From Chromera velia (Eukaryota > Sar > Chromeraceae), in NCBI GenBank assembly GCA_018398765.1, contig JAHBMJ010004688.1, positions 59,546-73,012 of the forward strand: DNA of 13,467 bases. The letters run 5' to 3'. Of the stretch, positions 6,802-13,467 are shown in pieces. The first letter of the stretch is position 1, and each line of letters starts with the position of its first letter. The position numbers were made by a program, and so were the translations under genes. The notes beneath the pieces were generated by a model. The model ran no database searches. It saw nothing but the letters and a program-made list of their open reading frames with translations, and was not told the origin of the DNA.

Positions 6802-9559
6802 ACCTACTTGTTCTCCTTACCTCCGTTTGCGCATACGTACACCTGTTTTATTTCCCTTCCTTCCCTCCCTCCCCCCCCCAACACGTTCCTTCCATTCTTC
6901 TGTTCTGCGAGTGTGCGAGTCTGTCTGCATTGTTCTGCCGAAAACGAATCCGGAGTCTTTGAGGGGCTCTTGATCTTCAGGTGTCTTTGTGTTCGTGTCA
7001 GGGAGCGAGAAGAGAAGATGACAGTCAGGGAGCCACTTCCTCGATCGATCATCGTGCATGCATGCTGGCTGGTCGTGCGTGGTTTTCTTTCTGTCTCTTT
7101 GCCTGTTTCTCTTTGTTCACCTAGTCACTAATGGTGATGCTCGTTGCATGCAATCCGTGGTTGGGTGCAGGTGACGACCGGGAGATGAGCATTGCAGCTG
7201 CGTCGATCATCGCCAAAGTCGTGAGGGATCGGTGAGTGGAGGGGGGGAGGATCCATCGAGTTGAATAGAACAGCGAGGGCAGGCAATCCATGTTGTTTCG
7301 GAACAGCAAAGTGCATGCAGACGGAAGACTACGGGAATAAGTGTTTCATTTACTGAATCTGCTCGCTCGATCGGAGAAGAGAAAAAAGAACGAAAGAGGG
7401 AGAGGAGAAGAGAGAATTAAAAAGGGAGAGGGGGGAAGAGAGGAAAGGATCCCTTCCAAGGCATTCAGTATTCATTCGGTTGGTTGACAGAAAGACCTGT
7501 GAGGTCTCTTATCCCTACGCTTTGCCGCAATGCGTGATTGTTCAAACCACTGCTCCAATCCGCCTTGGTGTCTTTTCTTTTTCTGTGCGCTGCTCGTGAA
7601 AATTTGCAAGAAGGCTCACCCCTGGCTGCCTCCTGGTCTTCTTCCTCCTGCCCTTCCATTCGTTCGTGTTTTCCCGCAGTCGAATGTTCCTTCTCCACCA
7701 AACCGCTGAGGAGGGGGTCGAGGAGAGAAGAGGGCTGAAGGAATTCGAAGTCGAGGGCCACAAGGGATACCCGACAGGGGCACACAGAGGGGTCAGCTTG
7801 CTGGATGCAGTGCTGGCAAAAAAGGGAGGAATGACAGAGAGAGAGAGCAGAGAAAAAGGAAGGACAAAGAGGTGGAAAGGAAGACCGTCGTGTCGTAACA
7901 AGGAAGGAAGGTTCTGTCATTTCATTTCATTTCTTCTTGCGTCTCCCGCCCTTCCGCGATTGCTTGTGTTCTGTGTGTCACACAAAAGGAAGTTTACATG
8001 ACTTCGAAAATTCACGTGTCCCGCATGCTCCCTTTCGATTCTCTCTCTATTTCTCTCTCTCTTTCCTCGCCTTCTCTCTCTCTCTCTCTCTGCCTGTCTT
8101 CGTGTTGTGGTCCTTTTGAGAGAAAGAAAGCGATCGATGGATCGTTCCAAGAAGTCCTTTCGAAAGCTTTCCTTCCTGCCTCCTTCCTGCGTGTGATGCT
8201 GCTGCCTCTTATGTCTACTCTCTTTGTTCTGCCTTCTGTGCCTTCCTTGTGCATTTCTCTGCTGCCCCCCCCTCTCTGTTTGTCTCCTCTTGCTTGTTCT
8301 TTCTGCAGCTCCTCTCGGTGATCCCCCCCTCGTCCATCCACAGGTGGTCCTTCAATCCAGTCTGGCAGTCTCTCCTCAAATTTCAACCAAAGGAAGAGAA
8401 AGAGAAGGAAGAAAAGGAAGAGGCAGGAGCTCGTCAGCAGAAGAGAAGCGGGGCGGCAGAGAAGGAGACAAAGATCAAGGACAGGCCTGCAGCAGTGGAG
8501 CCAGTCAAAAAGACTTCGAGGGAGTTTCCGTCTCTCCTGAAGAAGATAAGGGAGACTCTAGCTTCCCTCCCTTCTTCTTTCTTTTCCTCCTCAGATTCCT
8601 CAGACGACAAAGAGGAAGACAACCAAACAGAAACAGCAACACAGGCTCCAGAGTCTTCCGGTCTTCTCGACAAAGAGACCCTGGTCAGTGTGGCTGGAGA
8701 TTTGTGTTCGACTCTTCCAGACAGTCTGAGAGAAGCCTGGACAGTGCGTCTTGCCATCAGGTTGACGAGGCCGTCCGATGACCTGGGCAGTCTCTGCTGT
8801 GTGTCCTCAATTGGTCCTGTCAAGACAGCCTCCTCGTCCTCCTCGGCAGCGAATCAGAAAGGCACATTGCCGCACTCGAGTCTCTCTCTCACACACGCAG
8901 CGTCCGTCTCGCACTTTCCCAAAGAGGGGGGCGCAACGGGAAAGCCACAGAGGGCGATAGGGGGGAAGGGGGGTGGGGAAGAGGAAGCCTCCCTTGATGC
9001 CGTCTTCTCTCGTTGTGTTTCGACTGAAGTCTCCTCCGTCCCTGCTGACTTCCTCCCAGACCTCCTAGAAACCGCACGCACCGCCATTCTTGAGAACGAG
9101 AATGAGGAAGAGACAGAAAAAGCCAAAACCAAACGCGCAGGAGCCAAAGCTAGAGGCAAAGCAAAAGCCAAAGCAGGCGTACAGGGCAAGGGAAAGGGAA
9201 AGCTGGCTGTGAATCTGAAAGCTTCCAAGCCAAAGAGCAAGGCAGTCCTCCCAAAGCCGAAGAAAAAGACCCAGAAGCGCCCCCCCCCCTCTACTCTTGA
9301 GTCTGCACCCTCAGAGGAGACTGCAGAGACCCAGATTTCCGTCTCCGCCCCCCCTTCTCAGTCTGCCCCATCGGAGGAGGCTTCCGAGGTTGTTCAGGGA
9401 AAGGCAGCCAACCGTAAGGGTGAGGGAAGAACCCTGCCAAAGCCGAAGAGAGGTCTCAAGAGAGGCGCATGCCACGACCCCCCCGCTGCAGCTGAGACAG
9501 AGGCAGACGAAGGAAAGACGGCTGTTGCAGGAGGAAAACGCCGGAAGGGCGGGAAGTGA
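3676..9559 (+). CDS. rnhB: bacterial-type ribonuclease HII, nine exons, long basic C-terminal tail
   Basis: The enzyme cleaves RNA in RNA:DNA hybrids and at single ribonucleotides in DNA. Exons: 3676-3919, 4179-4246, 4966-5052, 5721-5759, 6020-6250, 6706-6760, 7171-7231, 7680-7791 and 8309-9559, giving 715 aa. All phases agree and spacing matches E. coli RNase HII at most joins. Motifs in order: GVDEAGRGPLAGPVVAAA (catalytic D74, E75), DSKKLTEEERDAAF (105), IDRFNILSATKLAM, VLVDGNQ (D220), VVGGDDREMSIAAAS (D243), HKGYPT (Tyr292) and HRWSFNPV (310-317). The sequence follows bacterial RNase HII, not eukaryotic RNASEH2A (no GPMVY, no DSKTL). Oddities are about 50 extra charged residues before VLVDGNQ and a 400-residue tail. 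From ATG 3676 the N-terminus holds a hydrophobic stretch (about residues 7-23) and few acids, so organelle targeting is plausible. A start at 3808 gives 671 aa without it. Introns 2 and 3 carry snoRNA-like elements. Confidence 0.88.
4413..4437. repeat. (CCCT)n microsatellite in RNase HII intron 2
   Basis: About five to six CCCT units lie in the first half of the intron. The complementary strand is (AGGG)n and could form a G-quadruplex in DNA. It mirrors the (GGGA)n run of intron 5. Confidence 0.85.
4748..4834 (+). ncRNA. candidate intronic box C/D snoRNA, copy A
   Basis: The element begins with a perfect C box ATGATGA (4748-4754) and ends with a D box CTGA (4831-4834), 87 nt in all, within the usual C/D snoRNA range. 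The left flank GAGAGAGAGC and right flank GCTCCTCTCTC can pair with one bulge, as a terminal stem should. It lies on the host gene's sense strand, 131 nt before the 3' splice site. A near-identical element is in the next intron. The guide would be the bases before the D box, GAGCCTTTTTCTATTT. I see no clear C' or D' box and could not match the guide to rRNA. Alternatives are a small dispersed repeat or a splicing element. Confidence 0.47.
5053..5720 (+). other. RNase HII intron 3 (668 bp), host of a snoRNA-like element
   Basis: The donor GTCCGG at 5053 gives the exact spacing between the Trp and the Ile-Asp motif seen in E. coli RNase HII. A donor GTGAAG at 5065 would add four residues. The acceptor is ATGCAG. 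The intron carries an A-tract near 5146-5157 and the box C/D-like element at 5477-5563, 157 nt before the acceptor. Confidence 0.72.
5477..5563 (+). ncRNA. candidate intronic box C/D snoRNA, copy B
   Basis: This is the same 87-nt architecture as copy A: C box ATGATGA at 5477-5483 and D box CTGA at 5560-5563. The copies differ at three positions only, and the first 44 bases are identical. The 17 bases after the D box are also identical. Upstream the two introns share only patchy similarity, which suggests constraint on the element or a recent conversion limited to it. One of the three differences, T to C in the guide region, still allows a G:U or G:C pair with the same target. The left flank AGAGAGACAGC can pair imperfectly with the right flank GCTCCTCTCTCT. 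Confidence 0.47.
6251..6705 (+). other. RNase HII intron 5 (455 bp) with (GGGA)n tract
   Basis: The donor is GTCAGA and the acceptor TTTCAG. Six GGGA units at 6333-6356 are followed by a GA run. The tract is on the transcribed sense strand, so the pre-mRNA itself could form a G-quadruplex about 80 nt after the donor. No coding frame or other element is seen. Confidence 0.75.
6333..6368 (+). repeat. (GGGA)6-(GA)n microsatellite, G-quadruplex-capable
   Basis: Six GGG tracts separated by single A are followed by GA dinucleotides. Four G-tracts with short loops satisfy the usual quadruplex pattern. No function can be read from this. Confidence 0.85.
6766..6801. repeat. (GT)n microsatellite in RNase HII intron 6
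   Basis: About 17 TG/GT units with one interruption begin just after the exon 6 donor (GTCTGT at 6761). The long GT run right at the splice donor offers several alternative GT dinucleotides. Intron 6 runs from 6761 to 7170 and otherwise holds pyrimidine tracts and three GCATGC motifs. Confidence 0.9.
7232..7679 (+). other. RNase HII intron 7 (448 bp) with purine-rich tract
   Basis: The donor GTGAGT is the most canonical of the set, and the acceptor is CCGCAG. About 75 bases at 7374-7449 are nearly all A and G, the opposite bias to the other introns. A GCATGC lies at 7313-7318. No gene is seen inside. Confidence 0.72.
7792..8308 (+). other. RNase HII intron 8 (517 bp) with (CT)n tract
   Basis: The donor GTCAGC was chosen because it restores the exact 15-residue spacing between HKGYPT and the HR-SF motif of E. 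coli RNase HII. A donor GTGCTG 18 bases later would add six residues. The acceptor is CTGCAG. An interrupted CT repeat occupies about 8041-8092. The frame continues open past the donor to 8001, but that extension is low-complexity. Confidence 0.72.
8309..9559 (+). other. last exon of RNase HII: HR-SF motif plus 398-residue basic, disordered tail
   Basis: This 1251-base exon encodes the final conserved block (HRWSFNPV) in its first 18 codons and then about 398 residues absent from bacterial RNase HII. The tail runs as an EK-rich segment with KEEKEKEEKEE, a Ser/Asp patch (FFSSSDSSDDKEED), a better-ordered stretch around DKETLVSVAGDLCSTLPDSL, a Gly/Ser-rich part, then a Lys/Ala-rich region (about residues 569-627) with GAKARGKAKAKAG and KPKPKKKTQKRPPP. 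Two similar Ser/Pro/Glu-rich units (SAPSEETAE, SAPSEEASE) follow, and the end is GGKRRKGGK. The composition recalls histone H1-type tails or a nucleic-acid-binding extension, and short basic clusters could act as nuclear signals, which would argue against organelle import. It contains a ten-C run at 9280-9289. Confidence 0.75.
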
Positions 9560-9766
9560 AATCGAAAAGCACGAGTGGAAGGGAGGAAAGAATGAAAGAA
9601 GGAAAGCGCTCTTTTTCCATGCAACCAGGCGTCCCGAAGTGAAAGAAGCGCCGGGCCTCCTCCCAAGATGTCTCCTCAGTCTCTCTCTGCCGTACGTGTT
9701 GAGAGTCAAAAAGACAGAGCGAGGATTCGCTGTTTTTGTGGGGTCCTTGTTCAGTAAGGCTCCGTG

Positions 9767-9800
9767 CGTGAGTGAGTAAGTGAATGAATGAGTGAGTGCG
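9767..9800. repeat. (TGAG/TGAA)n short tandem repeat
   Basis: About eight imperfect 4-bp units lie in the RNase HII 3' flank, followed by a TATATA stretch. Confidence 0.75.
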
Positions 9801-10126
9801 TATATACGTGGGTCGGAAAGGAGGCGACCGACCATTTGAGTCAATATCGATAGATTGCTGCATGGTTGGCTGGCTGATTGGAAGGAACGTTGGGGGGGGA
9901 CCGATGCACAGGCGCTTCATGATTCCTTGACGTCTTTCAGCATTCATGTGTTCTTCGCTTCTTCGCTCATTGACATACTTCCGAACAGATGAGCGTTTAT
10001 TTCGCCATTTCGACACACCACACACCAATCAAGTAGATCCTAGACTAGATCGAATGCTGGGGTTACTCACCAGGCACTGCCCCATCAATCAGGGAGACAA
10101 AGGATTTTTGTTCTCACAATTTGAAA

Positions 10127-10175
10127 CTGCCGTTCAGCACGGCAGTATATGGTGGGACAATGTTGGTCGACCAAC
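10127..10175. repeat. two inverted repeats: 7-bp stem-loop and 14-bp palindrome
   Basis: CTGCCGT and ACGGCAG surround a five-base loop at 10127-10145. GTTGGTCGACCAAC at 10162-10175 is a perfect palindrome. They lie 16 bases apart just before the AT-rich island. They could be regulatory sites or remains of a mobile-element end; nothing else supports either. Confidence 0.5.
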
Positions 10176-10641
10176 CTTCCCTGTTCTGCATCGATGTCTT
10201 GTTTTGTTTAATAGCAATGTTTATGCACGCTCCGGGGTATATCTATTTTAGCTCAATCTAAAAAGCCGATCAAAAAATTTACAAGAATCTTTGTATCAAA
10301 AAGATCTGTAACTCATTATACAATGTCACTAGCAATGTCATTAATAATATACAAAGCTCCATCATATGTGTTTAAATACAATAGAATAGAATATGCAACA
10401 TTGTTAAACAGATATATGACAGTTAAACTTCTACTTGTTTATTTGGTTTGATTTGAAATGTAATTTAGTTGTGTCTAGATATCTATACAGTTGTAAAGTT
10501 ACTAAAGTAAAAATATGTCAAATTTAAGAACCTAGTTAAGAACCGTAGAAAAACGTCTTTTCAAGTCTTTTCTAAGTTTTCTTTAATTTTTTTTTTGTCT
10601 TCTTACAGGATTATAGGATTACATTGTGTTCGGGGCCGGAG

Positions 10642-10661
10642 CCCTATAGTACCCTATAGAC
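10642..10661. repeat. 10-bp tandem duplication
   Basis: CCCTATAGTA is followed at once by CCCTATAGAC inside the AT-rich island. It is short and of unknown meaning. Confidence 0.5.
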
Positions 10662-10745
10662 CTGCGTGCTAGTTATCTGACGTCCACCTTATACTAGGTG
10701 AGAATGACAACATTTGATAATTAAGATAAGATAAGATTTGTATTC

Positions 10746-10769
10746 TGGGTGCCCCCTAGGGTGCCCCCC
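10746..10769 (+). repeat. 12-bp tandem dimer related to those at 1135-1259
   Basis: TGGGTGCCCCCT is followed directly by AGGGTGCCCCCC. The pattern matches the dimers of the left AT-rich island: AGGGT, a variable centre, then CCC. GATAAG lies near both this copy and the - strand copy at 1135-1158. Confidence 0.45.
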
Positions 10770-10901
10770 GCGGTCCACTGCCTAGAAAAGGCTTATACCG
10801 ATTAAGTCTTAGAAAAGGGGGTCTGGCGGACGTGACGACTTCCTTTAATTTGCGCCGCTAGTACCGTCGATCTCCATTGCGTCGGGCGCCTCCACCTTCC
10901 C

Positions 10902-13114
10902 ATGCCGCTGGCCAGACCCCCCCAGCCCCCCGTCCCGCCCCCCGGCCCCCCCTTGCGCGGAAGTCTCTGGCCGGGTGTCCCATGCAGAGGCCGAGCGATG
11001 CTCATCTCCTTTCATTCTCCCTTAAATTCATCCATCTCCATACAGAGTCTGCTTTTGGAACGTTGTAGGCACCACGCATACATTGAGATTTATCCTTTGG
11101 GTGTAGGACAGCAAAAGGCGGGGAGAAATCGACTAATTCATGACATCCTTGCGTCGAAGTCGATGAACTTCTTTGCGTGGACTGCGGGTGCGAGCAGCAC
11201 CACGCTCGGAGTTCTCCAGAATGTCCTGCCGCGGTTCTTGTGGGAGTGGCTGGACTTCTTTGCACTCATGACCGTGGTACTGACTCGTGTCACTATTGGA
11301 GGATTAGCTTTTAAAGGTGAGGCGATGCTCCCAATTTTTTCAAACCCGTTTGCGAGTCGTTCGTATCAGTTTCCCGTCTCCTTCTGTCTCCTTTGTCCTC
11401 AGGTCACGAGAATTGCAATCGCCCGGCCAAGCTTCTGATTTTGTATGAGTTCGAGGCTTGCCCTTTTTGCAAGAAGGTTCGGGAAGCCCTCGGAGTTTTG
11501 AATCTTGACTACATGTGCTACCCGTGTCCGAGGGAAACCTTCAAGAAGAGAGGTCAGCTTTGGTAGGCATTGCAAGGGTACGTTTGCAGGATAATTGATT
11601 GTCTTCCACATTTCTGACAACTGGAGCGCTGGGCAGTCATGCAAGCGACGGAAAAAAATGCATGAGTGAACAGACTCTCATGGGAGGGTTCCGGACCTTT
11701 CACAAGACCCCCCCTCCCTCAGCATTCTCGTACTTGTGCCAGAAGGACAGACATGGATCGAAGACTGGACGGAATGAGTAAAGACCCAATGTCAAGCGTC
11801 AGTAGAGAGACGAAGGCAGGCGATCTTTTCTCGTAAGGTTTCTTGTTTTGTTCTTGCGTTCCATTTGTTTTTCATGCCCTTGTTGATCTTGCAGGGGTTG
11901 TGAAGGAGAGCAGATACAGGGGGGAGGCGTTGGCAAAGGGACGGAAGGCACAATTTCCTCTCTTGGTCGGTTGCCTCCTTGAATTCTCCCACCCATGTCT
12001 TTTTCGTGTTGTTTCTTTGCTTTCTCTCTTTCTTTGCTTTCTCTCTTTCTCTCTTTTCTTTCTTTCTTTCTTTCTTCCTTCTTTCTTGGTTGGTTCGAGT
12101 CTCTCTCCCTTTCCTCTGTCCTTTTCTGTCACCCCCTTCCCCTCCTTCTCCGCGCGTTGATTTTCCTTGCTTCCTTTTCTCCGTCCTTCCTTCCTTCCTT
12201 CCTTCCTTCCTTCCTTCCTTCTTTTTTCATTCTTTCTTTCGTTCGTTCGTTCTTTCTTTCTTTCTTTCTTTCTTCCTTCCTTCCTTCCTTCCCTCTTTCT
12301 TTCTTTCTTTCTTTCTTTCTCCCGTTCTTTCTTCATTGCGTGCAAATGCAGCCCTTGGCTGTGAGGCAAGTGGTCCGCTCTGTTCGATTTCTCACCCTCT
12401 TCTGTCTTTTGATTCTTGCTCTTTCCTTCGGACAACCCTTATCTTCTCACTCGTTTGCGTTCCTTCCTCCTTCTTCTTCTGCCGTGTGCCGTTGTGCAGA
12501 TTGACGAAAACACCGGGACGACAATGTACGAATCGGATGCGATCATCGACTACCTGTTCACGAAGTATGGCAACACGGCCCAAAAGTCTCTGATCTGGAA
12601 CCTGCTCTACTCTCAGATCCCCCAACTGAACGCTGTGCTTCTCTTCCTCGTCTCCCTCTTGCGCACACTGCCTGAACACGGTTTGCTGAGAATCCCCTCC
12701 CGTCGACCAGAGAAGCCACTGGAGTTGTACGGCACGGAGAACTCGCCTTTCGTGAAGAGAGTACGAGAAACCCTCTGTTCCCTTGAGCTGCCCTACATCT
12801 TTCACACTTTGCCCTTGAACGCCAAGGTAAAACGAGAGGCACTGAAGGCAGCTTACGGGCATGAGATTGGCTGGTCGAGGCAGAAGGCGGGCCTGTTCAA
12901 GATCCCCTTTCTGAAGGACCCCAACACGAACACACACATGTTCGAGTCGCTCAGGATTGTGGAGTATTTGAAGAGAACCTACCAGACGGGAGACCCTGTT
13001 AAGGAGAGCTTTGTCAGTCAGGGAGTGGGTGAGTTAGTTGTAGCTAACTTTGTCAGCCAGTCAGTGAGTCTATCAGCTTTGCCTTTCACGGTGAGTCAGT
13101 TCGCCAGTCAGTGA
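10902..13114 (+). CDS. tandem GST-N/thioredoxin-fold protein (plant/algal type), four exons
   Basis: Exons are 10902-11316, 11403-11552, 11895-11965 and 12500-13114, giving 416 aa with consistent phases. Each of two thioredoxin-like GST N-terminal domains shows the usual pattern. Domain 1 has LLILYEFEACPFCKKVRE with a CPFC redox motif (Cys158, Cys161), then YPCPRE, QFPLL with the cis-Pro, and DENTGTTMYESDAIIDYL. A hydrophobic segment (about residues 242-267) links to domain 2. Domain 2 has ELYGTENSPFVKRVRE (SPFV at 294-297), FKIPFLKDPNTN and MFESLRIVEYLKRTY. This layout matches the Arabidopsis At5g03880/At4g10000 type, which I recall as plastid-associated with no settled function. No GST C-terminal helical domain is seen. 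The second site has lost both Cys. The start is uncertain: ATGs at 10902, 10998 and 11163 are in frame, and a strong acceptor-like tract ends at 11045. The last 20 residues are repetitive and may be mis-modelled. Confidence 0.85.
10917..10952 (-). repeat. C-tract cluster, G-quadruplex-capable on the - strand
   Basis: Five C-runs of 7, 6, 3, 6 and 7 bases are separated by one or two bases. The complementary strand therefore satisfies the G-quadruplex pattern. It coincides with the proposed N-terminal codons of the tandem GST-N gene, where it would encode a Pro-rich peptide. That peptide looks unlike a natural leader, so this may instead be untranslated or promoter DNA. Confidence 0.75.
11966..12499 (+). 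other. intron 3 of the tandem GST-N gene (534 bp), mostly pyrimidine repeats
   Basis: The donor GTCGGT and acceptor GTGCAG join FPLL to IDENTG, the expected family sequence. TTTC, CTCT and TTCC repeats fill about 12010-12320. Long frames across this stretch (Phe/Leu/Ser on +, Lys/Arg/Glu on -) are repeat artefacts. Confidence 0.8.
12010..12320. repeat. long (TTTC)n/(TTCC)n pyrimidine microsatellite
   Basis: About 300 bases are almost entirely C and T, mixing TTTC, TTCC and CTCT units with short interruptions. They lie wholly within intron 3 of the tandem GST-N gene. Confidence 0.9.
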
Positions 13115-13467
13115 AGCAGCTAAAGCAAAAAGTAAGACAGACGAGTGAAGTGTCTTATCACTATCCGGCAGTTGATTTGTCTCTCTGCCTGTTGGTGTGT
13201 CAGGCCTTCCGGATGAATGTCTCTGTCTCTTTCTTTTGCTCTGTCTTTCTCCTCCCTCTGCCTCTCTATGAGTGTGACAGAGAACGCGCTTCCTTCCGTA
13301 TTCTGTGCATCTGTGTGTGAGGGAAGGGCCTTCAGACAAAGTGCTGAGTCGAAAAGAAGTTGCTGAAACAATGCTGTAGCGACTCAGAGAAGGATACGAA
13401 TATTAAAGAACAGGAAACAGACATGTAGTCTTTATTTTTTGGTGTCCTTTGCGTTCCCCCCCCCCCC
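13115..13467. other. 3' flank of the tandem GST-N gene, ending in poly-C
   Basis: No gene is seen. The first part repeats GTCAG/CAGTGAG-like words. ATTAAA at 13402-13407 could be a poly(A) signal, but poly(A) signals of this lineage are not known to me. The window ends in a run of 12 C, which may mark a contig end. Confidence 0.5.

Larger units (their letters stand above)
9560..10901. other. intergenic region between RNase HII and the tandem GST-N gene, with AT-rich island
   Basis: The RNase HII 3' flank comes first, including a TGAG/TGAA-type repeat at about 9767-9800. From about 10240 to 10735 the sequence is markedly AT-rich. It then passes into a C-rich segment that reaches the start of the next gene. 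Two inverted repeats lie at 10127-10175 and a 12-bp tandem dimer at 10746-10769. A frame at 9946-10251 has no recognisable features and I do not call it a gene. The promoter of the downstream gene should be in the last part. Confidence 0.6.

Noticed and set aside
9311-10028. - strand frames of 177 and 190 residues over the RNase HII tail
   Set aside because: They are composition shadows of the Lys/Ser-rich coding strand, with no motifs.
9946-10251. 101-residue + strand frame in the intergenic region
   Set aside because: It has an ATG but no recognisable family or plausible splice context and runs into the AT-rich island.
11872-12593. Long frames on both strands across the pyrimidine repeat
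   Set aside because: They are artefacts of the TTTC/TTCC repeat (poly Phe/Ser/Leu on one strand, Lys/Arg/Glu on the other) inside an intron.

Overview
The window reads as a piece of a protist nuclear genome, most likely an alga or a close relative. Genes are split by introns of about 90-720 bp, introns are pyrimidine-rich and full of microsatellites, and a G-patch splicing-factor gene is present. Two other genes, a bacterial-type RNase HII and a plant/algal-type tandem GST-N/thioredoxin-fold protein, fit a plastid-bearing lineage. A chromerid such as Chromera velia is my best guess, but this is inference from general character, not a match I can test. No prokaryotic operon, CRISPR array, rRNA, tRNA or intact transposon is visible.

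Layout, left to right. (1) 141-609, + strand: the last two exons of an unrecognised gene that begins outside the window. (2) 610-1773: intergenic, with an AT-rich island at about 880-1320 and a CT/GT microsatellite. (3) 1774-2901, - strand: a single-exon SUGP1/SF4-like G-patch protein with a ULM-like motif and the family's C-terminal signature but no SURP modules. (4) 2902-3675: a divergent intergenic or promoter stretch. (5) 3676-9559, + strand: a nine-exon gene for bacterial-type RNase HII with all four catalytic acidic residues, a possible organelle-targeting leader, a charged insertion and a roughly 400-residue basic, low-complexity tail encoded in one large last exon. (6) 9560-10901: intergenic, with a second AT-rich island. 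(7) 10902-13114, + strand: a four-exon tandem GST-N/thioredoxin-fold protein. (8) 13115-13467: 3' flank, ending in a poly-C run.

The most unexpected signal lies inside RNase HII introns 2 and 3. Each holds an 87-nt element that starts with a perfect C box (ATGATGA), ends with a D box (CTGA), and is flanked by short complementary arms. The two copies differ at 3 of 87 positions while the sequence upstream has diverged far more. They look like a duplicated pair of intron-encoded box C/D snoRNAs. A second unusual signal is the 5' splice site. In the twelve introns whose boundaries I could place, every exon ends in G, every donor begins GT and has G at +5, and nine of twelve have C at +3 (GTCNG) where most eukaryotes have a purine.

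The genes do not form an evident pathway. RNase HII acts on ribonucleotides in DNA and RNA:DNA hybrids, the G-patch protein belongs to splicing, and the tandem thioredoxin-fold protein is probably an organellar redox or glutathione-linked protein. All introns were placed by eye from reading-frame phase and family conservation, so exon boundaries are models that a transcript read would settle.
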